Origin: Acidobacteriaceae bacterium
GTDB lineage: Bacteria > Acidobacteriota > Terriglobia > Terriglobales > Acidobacteriaceae
Reading direction: 5' to 3'
NCBI GenBank assembly: GCA_030040175.1
Contig: JASHUF010000064.1
Location: forward strand, 1 to 12,758
Length of the DNA: 12,758 bases
Made by a program: the position numbers and the translations under genes. Positions 8,092 to 12,758 of this stretch are shown in pieces. The notes beneath the pieces were generated by a model, which was not told the DNA's origin, ran no database searches, and worked only from the letters and a program-made list of their open reading frames with translations. Position 1 is the stretch's first letter. The number at the start of each line of letters is the position of its first letter.

Positions 8092-8139
8092 CATCGGAGC
8101 CCGATGCGCTTGCATCCTTCGCGGCTGCCGGCAGAGACC

Positions 8140-8168
8140 CCCTTATACATTCCTATATATGCCCTTAT
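8140..8168. promoter_or_regulatory. AT-rich patch with two CCCTTAT direct repeats 22 bp apart
   Basis: CCCTTAT occurs at 8140-8146 and 8162-8168, about two helical turns apart, with TATACATTCCTATATATG between them. The patch lies in the only gap of the kinase-to-activator run (8092-8217) and is much more AT-rich than its surroundings. It could be an operator or a -10-like region for an internal promoter. The function is not shown. If the longer start at 8104 is used for the next gene, it lies inside coding sequence. Confidence 0.3.
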
Positions 8169-8217
8169 CGGAAGCGGTAATTGCTCCGCCGGAGGAGCGG
8201 ATTACAATCCACCTTGG

Positions 8218-8601
8218 ATGGATGCTCGAAAGAAGCCTAAAATGGTGGTAGTTGTCGAAGACGATGAGTCCTACAGGCTCGCGTTGCAGCGTTTGCTTAA
8301 GTCAGCCGGCTTTTCTGTTCAGTCGTTTGTGTCCGCAGAGGCATTCCTGAACTCTGGCTGGCAGGACGAGACGGGTTGTCTTATCGCCGATATCCGCATG
8401 CCCGGAATGTCGGGTTTGGATCTTCAGGCAAAGTTGAACGCAGATCGTTGCCCCATCCCCATGATTTTCATTACTGCGCACGGTGACGAAAAAATGCGGT
8501 TGCAGGCAATGAGAGGGGGAGCAGTTAAATTCCTCGCCAAACCGTTTGATGGCGCCACTTTACTCGAGGGCGTTCGAGCGGCATTGGGAAACGACGATTA
8601 A
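8218..8601 (+). CDS. single-domain response regulator (receiver only)
   Basis: The protein has 127 residues and is one receiver domain (MVVVVEDDESYRLALQRLLK, IADIRMPGMSG with Asp58 as phosphoacceptor, FITAHGD with Thr86, FLAKPF with Lys108). No output domain follows. The sequence style is that of NtrC/FixJ-class receivers, not CheY. Start choice is uncertain. ATG 8218 gives a compact domain but GGAGGAG is 21 nt upstream. ATG 8104, with GGAG only 4 nt upstream, would add 38 residues without any domain, and ATG 8242 is also possible. The gene for a sigma-54 activator that lacks its own receiver starts 36 bp downstream, which suggests this protein is the detached receiver partner of that activator (inference) or a phosphate relay or sink for the kinase. 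Confidence 0.85.
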   Translation: MDARKKPKMVVVVEDDESYRLALQRLLKSAGFSVQSFVSAEAFLNSGWQDETGCLIADIRMPGMSGLDLQAKLNADRCPIPMIFITAHGDEKMRLQAMRGGAVKFLAKPFDGATLLEGVRAALGNDD

Positions 8602-8637
8602 GTTCGAGTTGGGGCAGGATTCTGACGGGAGGATGCT

Positions 8638-9687
8638 TTGGCCGACTTCCACAAATCTCGGTCCGGCGACCAAGACGACAGAGTTCGCCAGTTTGACCAA
8701 ATCATCGCCAAAAGTCCTGCCCTTGAAGCCGTTCTCGAGAAGATTGAGCGCGTCGCGCCAACTGCCTCCACGGTGTTGATTCTGGGTGAGACGGGCACGG
8801 GAAAAGAATTGATCGCGAAGGCCATTCACAATATCAGTCCCCGCTACGATCGTCCCTTCGTGAAGGTCAATTGCGCCGCCATTCCTTTGGATTTGCTGGA
8901 AAGCGAACTCTTCGGTCATGAACGCGGAGCCTTTACCGGGGCGATTGCGCAGAAAGTTGGACGCTTCGACCTCGCCGACAAGGGGACGATCTTCTTGGAC
9001 GAAGTCGGGGACATTCCATTGCCCTTGCAGCCCAAGCTGCTGCGCGTTCTGCAGGAGCGGGAGTTCGAACGTCTGGGAAGCGCCCGGACACACCACGTAG
9101 ATGTGCGCGTGCTGGCCGCGACGCACCGCGATCTGGAACAAATGGTGGACCGGGGCGAATTCCGCAGCGATCTCTACTATCGCCTCAACGTGTTCCCCGT
9201 GGCCCTGCCGCCCTTGCGCGCGCGCCGCGAAGACATACCGGCCCTGGTTGACTATTTCGTAGGTCTCTACAGCCGCCAGATGGGCAAGGTCGTCGATCGC
9301 ATCCCTGAAGAGACCATGGCCGCGCTGCGCGCTTACGCCTGGCCCGGCAACGTTCGGGAACTGCAAAACCTGATTCAGCGCGCGGTAATCCTGTCCGGAG
9401 ATGGTGTGCTTCCCAATCCGCTGCCTTCGAGCCATCTGGAGACGGTAACCGTAATGTCGCGATCGACGGCCTTGAAAGAGGTCGACCGGGCCTTCATCTT
9501 GCACACGCTGGAAGCGTCCGGCTGGATGATCGGCGGACCGGAAGGCGCGGCAGCCAAACTGGGACTAAAGCGGACCACGCTGCTTTACAAAATGAAAAAA
9601 CTTGGCATCAGCCGGCCCGCTCAGGGCCGCGGAATCGCGTTTCCTGTGGCGCCGCTCGACTCCACGGAGTCGTCAGCCAGTCTGTAG
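8638..9687 (+). CDS. sigma-54-dependent enhancer-binding activator without receiver domain
   Basis: The protein has 349 residues. After about 20 charged residues the AAA+ domain begins (FDQIIAKSPALEAVLEKI). It has Walker A GETGTGKE at 50-57, the intact sigma-54-contacting loop GAFTGA at 97-102, Walker B GTIFLDEVGD at 116-125 with Asp121/Glu122, presumed arginine fingers in FRSDLYYRLN (176, 182), and sensor II WPGNVREL at 235-242. A Fis-type helix-turn-helix (GAAAKLGLKRTTLLYKMKKL) lies at 303-322. It remodels RNA polymerase bound to sigma-54. An NtrC-type protein would carry a receiver of about 120 residues first; this one, like PspF, has none. The start is TTG at 8638, with GGGAGG about 6 nt upstream; the nearby ATG at 8633 is out of frame. 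A good sigma-54 promoter lies about 400 bp downstream. Confidence 0.95.
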   Translation: MADFHKSRSGDQDDRVRQFDQIIAKSPALEAVLEKIERVAPTASTVLILGETGTGKELIAKAIHNISPRYDRPFVKVNCAAIPLDLLESELFGHERGAFTGAIAQKVGRFDLADKGTIFLDEVGDIPLPLQPKLLRVLQEREFERLGSARTHHVDVRVLAATHRDLEQMVDRGEFRSDLYYRLNVFPVALPPLRARREDIPALVDYFVGLYSRQMGKVVDRIPEETMAALRAYAWPGNVRELQNLIQRAVILSGDGVLPNPLPSSHLETVTVMSRSTALKEVDRAFILHTLEASGWMIGGPEGAAAKLGLKRTTLLYKMKKLGISRPAQGRGIAFPVAPLDSTESSASL

Positions 9688-9748
9688 CGGGCTTTTTCGC
9701 CTGTCGAACCTTCGCATTCGGAATTAGCAAGCCTTGCACCAAATGAAC

Positions 9749-9780
9749 GCCTGGCCTCGCCGCGCGGCCAGCGCATTTTC
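9749..9780 (+). terminator. possible intrinsic terminator after the sigma-54 activator
   Basis: CTGGCC (9751-9756) and GGCCAG (9766-9771) form a 6-bp perfect stem over a GC-rich 9-nt loop, extendable with one mismatch to GC...GC. CGCATTTTC follows. It lies 64 bp after the activator stop. The T-run is only four long, so termination strength is doubtful. Confidence 0.35.
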
Positions 9781-9880
9781 TGAGTAGCTGTATCCCCAAG
9801 ACGGAAGGCAGAGTCGACGCGACCAACAGGGAGCGGCGACCTTACGAGGAAATGAAAAGGACACAGTAACTCAGAAAATG
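9774..9880. repeat. 107-bp element bounded by 22-bp imperfect inverted repeats
   Basis: The left arm (9774-9795) starts CATTTTCTGAGT and ends CTGTATCC. The right arm (9859-9880), read on the other strand, starts CATTTTCTGAGT and ends CTGTGTCC. Nineteen of 22 positions match, including the outer 12. The 63 bp between hold no gene. This looks like a miniature inverted-repeat element or the paired ends of a lost insertion sequence. I see no clear target-site duplication just outside, and I cannot name the family. Confidence 0.55.
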
Positions 9881-9963
9881 CCGCAGGTGACCGGGCATCG
9901 CTCCACACAGTTCGTTTCGCCAGACTCCCTGAGGCTGAACTCTCTTCCTTCATGACTCGTCCC

Positions 9964-10025
9964 GGCTGTCGCTGCTCAGTGTCAATCCGTTTACTGTCTT
10001 GACGTCAGAGAATCGACAGACAGCC
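9964..10025. promoter_or_regulatory. cluster of TGTC/GACA half-sites, candidate enhancer for the sigma-54 activator
   Basis: TGTC occurs at 9967, 9980 and 9995, and GACA at 10015 and 10019. GGCTGTC (9964-9970) and GACAGCC (10019-10025) are complementary, as are CTGTC (9994-9998) and GACAG (10015-10019), with the perfect palindrome TGACGTCA (10000-10007) inside. The cluster lies about 65-130 bp upstream of the -24 element at 10091, the usual place for an enhancer-binding protein. The binding protein is inferred. Confidence 0.4.
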
Positions 10026-10088
10026 AAAAACCGGAGATTCACGAGGCCGCAAATCCCTGGGTTTAAGCGTCCTCTTGAAAGCGCTTGG

Positions 10089-10105
10089 TTGGCAGCACGA
10101 TTGCT
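10089..10105 (+). promoter_or_regulatory. sigma-54 (-24/-12) promoter upstream of the ECF sigma gene
   Basis: TTGGCAGCACGATTGCT matches the sigma-54 consensus YTGGCACG-N4-TTGCW at all fixed positions except the C and G at positions 7-8. The essential GG (10091-10092) and GC (10103-10104) have the exact required spacing. Transcription would start near 10115 and run right, giving a leader of about 330 nt before the ECF gene. A GCAGCA-N4-TGCTGC dyad overlaps the site, so part of the match could reflect an operator. The presence of a sigma-54 activator gene just upstream supports the call. Confidence 0.65.
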
Positions 10106-10279
10106 GCTGAAAACAGCGAGCACGCAAAAGGGGGCTCATCGTGACGATTGAGAGACGCGCCCATGTGCACTCCGATTTCGCACTCCTTGCCCGTGTGCTT
10201 GTGCGGCAGAATGGGCGACTTTTCAGGATGTGGCCCACGTTTCCGCTGGCGTTGCACCCGGTGACGGAATCTTTACCAC

Positions 10280-10436
10280 ATGGAGTTATTGCGCCGGCGC
10301 AGCACGCGTGTGCACTTCATTCAGCCTCTGAGAAATCGGATTGTGCGGGGGGTGGGTTGCGGGCTGTCGCTCGAAGGAGCGTCGGCATGCCACATGAGAA
10401 TCGTCCCCGTGTTTCTTCACAGAAATCAACCCAAGG
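10280..10436 (+). pseudogene. possible PilZ-domain N-terminal fragment in the leader of the ECF gene
   Basis: ATG 10280 reads MELLRRRSTRVHFIQPLRNR then IVRGVGCGLSLEGAS. The RxxxR at residues 6-10 and SxxG at 30-33, about 20 residues apart, recall the start of a PilZ (cyclic-di-GMP-binding) domain, although the usual D/N before SxxG is missing. The rest (HMRIVPVFLHRNQPKEVNHE) does not continue the fold, and the frame runs into the ECF gene out of phase. There is no good ribosome site. It may be a decayed fragment or a coincidence. Another frame, GTG 10141 to a stop overlapping the ECF start (ATGA), is also open but shows nothing recognisable. The rest of 10106-10445 is an apparent untranslated leader. 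Confidence 0.25.
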
Positions 10437-10445
10437 AGGTCAATC

Positions 10446-11165
10446 ATGAGTGCGGGTTACGCCGCTGTTCTGCATGTTCCTGGCGTGGAGCGTGCGATTG
10501 CGCCGGAAAACGAGGTCGTCTCGGCCGCTCGGGCCGGATCGCAAGGCGCTTTCGCAGAACTCCACGCGATTTACTCGAGACGCCTTTACAGGACAATCAT
10601 TGCCATTACCAAGAGCCCTGAAGATGCTGAGGACGCGCTCCAGGACACGTTCCTGCGGGCTTATCTGACAATCCATGCCTTCGAGGGCAGATCCAGCGTC
10701 TACTCGTGGCTCACGCGGATTGCCATTAACTCCGCGCTGATGATACTTCGCCGGCGCCGTGCTCGCCCGGAGATATTGGTCGATCCCGAGCCCGACGCTC
10801 TGGCCGAATCGTTCAGTTTCGAAGTCAAGGATCCGGCCCCGGACCCGGAGCAGACCTGCGATCTGCACCAGCATCAGGACAGGATACTGCGCGCCATCCA
10901 GAATCTTCGTCCTCACTTGCGGGAAACAATCCGGATGCGCGTGGTGAAAGATGCCTCAATGGACGAGATTGGGCGGGCATTGAACATCTCCACCGCAGCG
11001 GTCAAGGCTCGTCTGCATCGGGCCCGTGTGCGGCTTTCCGCGATTTGCAAGGCCAAACGTTTCGCCGTCCAACGCTGCGACTCGCTGGCGGCGATGGCAA
11101 AGAGTAAGACCGCGCCGGCTGCTTTCGACCGCTCCCCGACCGGTCCCGTTTCCGAAGTGGAGTAG
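10446..11165 (+). CDS. ECF-type RNA polymerase sigma factor (sigma-70 family)
   Basis: The protein has 239 residues. Region 2 at about 33-102 (GAFAELHAIYSRRLYRTIIA, SPEDAEDALQDTFLRAY, FEGRSSVYSWLTRIAINSAL) recognises the -10 element and core polymerase. An acidic linker follows at about 110-140. Region 4 at about 145-200 (ILRAIQNLRPHLRETIRMRV, MDEIGRALNISTAAVKARLH, RARVRL) recognises the -35 element. A basic tail of about 38 residues has no domain. AAGGAGG lies 6 nt upstream of ATG 10446, an excellent ribosome site. It is preceded by the sigma-54 promoter at 10089-10105 and followed after 16 nt by a receiver gene. No zinc-finger or membrane anti-sigma gene is next to it, which is unusual. The ECF group cannot be assigned by eye. 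Confidence 0.95.
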   Translation: MSAGYAAVLHVPGVERAIAPENEVVSAARAGSQGAFAELHAIYSRRLYRTIIAITKSPEDAEDALQDTFLRAYLTIHAFEGRSSVYSWLTRIAINSALMILRRRRARPEILVDPEPDALAESFSFEVKDPAPDPEQTCDLHQHQDRILRAIQNLRPHLRETIRMRVVKDASMDEIGRALNISTAAVKARLHRARVRLSAICKAKRFAVQRCDSLAAMAKSKTAPAAFDRSPTGPVSEVE

Positions 11166-11181
11166 GAAAGAAGAGGCGGGG

Positions 11182-11682
11182 ATGTCACTCAACGATCGTC
11201 TCCATGCGTTTCCTGCTGCGTTCGTCACGAGAGCTTCGCACGAGAGCCGTGGCGGCATCGCCGGCTCCCATTTCGAATCAATGAATGTCTCCTCTGCGCA
11301 ATTTCGCCGGCATGGGATTCTCTGCGTAGACGACGATGTGATTGGAACGACGGCGCGCGCGAAGCTTCTGCGGGATTATGGCTACTCCGTCCATGTCTAT
11401 CACTCTCCTTTCGCGGTGTTGCGTTGTGACCTTTCCCTCTTCGATCTTGCCATTCTGGATTTCAACATGCCCGGACTGAATGGCCGGGAGTTGCTTCTGC
11501 GCATGCGCGCGTTAGGAGCCAGATTTCCGATGGTATTGCTTACTGGCTGCCTGGATGCCCTTTCGCATGACGATCGCGTCCTGTTTGCGCGGTGTATCGA
11601 CAAATCTATGCCTGTCGCTCGGCTGCTCGGCATGATCGCGGAATTCTTTGATCCAGACCAGGTTCCTGATTATGGTCCGTGA
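11182..11682 (+). CDS. single-domain response regulator (receiver) paired with the ECF sigma gene
   Basis: The protein has 166 residues. About 45 residues without a domain (MSLNDRLHAFPAAFVTRA and on) precede a receiver: ILCVDDD (acidic pocket 50-52), LAILDFNMPGLNG with phosphoacceptor Asp93, LLTG with Thr121, and CIDKSMPVARLLGMI with Lys141. All key residues are present and there is no output domain. ATG 11182 has GAGGCGGGG just upstream and lies 16 nt after the ECF stop, so co-transcription is likely. ATG 11281 would give a bare receiver but lacks a ribosome site. It may act by protein-protein contact on the ECF factor or the kinase (inference). It faces the sugar transporter gene with an 8-bp gap and no terminator between them. 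Confidence 0.88.
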   Translation: MSLNDRLHAFPAAFVTRASHESRGGIAGSHFESMNVSSAQFRRHGILCVDDDVIGTTARAKLLRDYGYSVHVYHSPFAVLRCDLSLFDLAILDFNMPGLNGRELLLRMRALGARFPMVLLTGCLDALSHDDRVLFARCIDKSMPVARLLGMIAEFFDPDQVPDYGP

Positions 11683-11690
11683 GAGAAAAC

Positions 11691-12758
11691 TCAGGCCGGC
11701 CCCAGGGGCCTTTCGCCCGCTCGCAGCCACAAGGCCTCCATCTGCTCCAGCGAGTGGCCCTTGGTCTCCGGCACCATTTTCCCCATAAACAATGCCGCCA
11801 GAATGCCCATCACGCCGTAAATCCAATAAGCGAACCCATGCTTGAAGTGGTTCACCAGGTATGGATTCTTGTCGAGAATGGGGAAGGTCCAGCTTACGAG
11901 GTAATTGGCGATCCACTGCATGGCCACGGCCAGCGCCATGGCCTTGCCGCGAATCTGGTTGGGAAAAATCTCGCTCAGAAGCACCCACGTCACCGGGCCC
12001 CAGGAGACGGCAAAACCCGCGGTGTAAACCAGCATGCACACCAGCGCCGTCATGCCTTTGCCGCCCAGCCAGAACTCCGTGCCCAGGGCAAGCATGCTCG
12101 CCGCCATCACCAGCGCGCCGATGATCTGCAGCGGCCTGCGGCCGAAGCGGTCCACGGTCACAATGGCAACCACGGTAAAGGTGAGATTCACCGCCCCCAC
12201 AATGATGGTCTGGAACAGCGAGGCATTGGTGGTCAGTCCCATGCCTTTGAAAATGTCCGTCGCGTAATAGAGCACCACGTTGATGCCCACGAACTGCTGG
12301 AACACCGACAGCATTACGCCGATGAAAATGACCGGCACGCCGTAAGAGAACAACCGGCCGGAGTGATGCTCGCTGAGAGAAGCGCGGATTTCGGAGATTT
12401 CATGCTCGCCTTCTTCCCGCGTGACCAGCTTGGCCAGCACCGCGCGCGCGCCGCTCTCGTTTCTTTTGAGCATCAGGTAGCGCGGCGTCTCCGGCACAAA
12501 GAACAGCAGCAGCAGAAAGAGGCCCGCGGGAATGGCGCCGGAAAGAAACATGTACCGCCAGCCGATGGAGTTGAGCCACACGTCGCCGCTGCCCGCCTTG
12601 GAGATGCCGAAGTTGACAAAGTAAATCACCAGCATGCCGAAGATGATGGCGAACTGGTTCCACGCCACCAGGTTTCCCCGCACCTTGGGAGGCGCGATCT
12701 CCGCGATATACATCGGCGACAGCATCGACGCCAAACCCACGCCGATGCCGCCAAGAAT
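11691..12758 (-). CDS. xylE: XylE-like sugar/proton symporter (MFS sugar porter), N-terminus outside the window
   Basis: The reading frame is open to the right edge, so the first transmembrane helices are missing (about 355 of some 470 residues are visible). Sugar-porter signatures are all present: ILGGIGVGLASMLSPMYIAE with PPKVRGN, PETPRYL, QQFVGINVVLYYATDIF, DRFGRRPLQ, GPVTWVLLSEIFPNQIRGKA and VPETKGHSLEQME at the end. At least nine hydrophobic helices can be seen. WGPVTWVLLSEIFPNQIRGK plus QWIANYLVSWTFP is very close to what I remember of E. coli XylE, a D-xylose/H+ symporter, but related porters carry glucose or galactose, so the substrate is not certain. It sits in the inner membrane. 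Convergent with the receiver gene at 11682; its promoter is outside the window. Confidence 0.9.
   Translation of the reverse strand: MLGGIGVGLASMLSPMYIAEIAPPKVRGNLVAWNQFAIIFGMLVIYFVNFGISKAGSGDVWLNSIGWRYMFLSGAIPAGLFLLLLFFVPETPRYLMLKRNESGARAVLAKLVTREEGEHEISEIRASLSEHHSGRLFSYGVPVIFIGVMLSVFQQFVGINVVLYYATDIFKGMGLTTNASLFQTIIVGAVNLTFTVVAIVTVDRFGRRPLQIIGALVMAASMLALGTEFWLGGKGMTALVCMLVYTAGFAVSWGPVTWVLLSEIFPNQIRGKAMALAVAMQWIANYLVSWTFPILDKNPYLVNHFKHGFAYWIYGVMGILAALFMGKMVPETKGHSLEQMEALWLRAGERPLGPA

Noticed and set aside
6437..8115. Long minus-strand open frames (6437-7447 and 6985-8115)
   Set aside because: They are shadows of the kinase catalytic part and the FixJ-like regulator, caused by GC-rich third positions.
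8168..8187. TCGGAAGCGGTAATTGCT as a sigma-54 promoter for the receiver/activator pair
   Set aside because: The GG-to-GC distance is one base too long, and sigma-54 tolerates spacing changes poorly.
8560..9504. 314-residue minus-strand open frame
   Set aside because: Antisense to the AAA+ domain of the sigma-54 activator. No recognisable domain.
9621..9953. 110-residue minus-strand open frame after the activator gene
   Set aside because: It covers the activator's 3' end, the terminator-like hairpin and the inverted repeats. Its translation shows no domain.
1..12758. CRISPR array, tRNA, rRNA, intact transposase or integrase
   Set aside because: I looked on both strands for regular spacer repeats, tRNA-like cloverleaf arms and transposase motifs, and saw none.

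Overview
The window looks like chromosomal DNA from an acidobacterium (Acidobacteriota, Terriglobia-like). The composition is fairly GC-rich. The start of an Oar-type TonB-dependent receptor, a carboxypeptidase-regulatory-domain protein of a style common in that phylum, a broken DNA-binding winged-helix domain and a GntR regulator all occur together. The assignment rests on protein style, not on a marker gene.

Left part (1-2541): a GntR-family regulator runs off the left edge and has a possible operator upstream. It is followed by about 900 bp of debris: a plus-strand piece of an extracellular-looking protein fused head-on to the signal peptide and first strands of a TonB-dependent receptor on the minus strand, then a stretch with no recognisable gene, then a frameshifted and truncated winged-helix domain. 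An intact secreted protein (1180-2181, minus) follows, then a non-coding stretch with a strong hairpin inside what looks like a dispersed repeat.

Central part (2542-9687): glucose-6-phosphate dehydrogenase (zwf, minus) is divergent from a regulatory run on the plus strand. That run is a 990-residue soluble GAF/PAS histidine kinase, a FixJ-like response regulator overlapping it by 4 bp, a single-domain receiver, and a sigma-54 enhancer-binding protein that has lost its receiver domain.

Right part (9688-12758): a 758-bp intergenic region carries a hairpin, a pair of 22-bp inverted repeats 107 bp across, a cluster of TGTC/GACA half-sites and a very good -24/-12 (sigma-54) promoter at 10089-10105. 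That promoter points at an ECF sigma factor gene followed by another stand-alone receiver. The last gene, on the minus strand and cut by the window edge, is a XylE-like sugar/proton symporter.

Working model (inference): the kinase and its receivers control the sigma-54 activator, which fires the sigma-54 promoter. That promoter makes an ECF sigma factor, so a phosphorelay would feed a sigma-54 to ECF-sigma cascade. The ECF gene has no anti-sigma gene beside it, but has a receiver protein instead. This locus is the most interesting part of the window.
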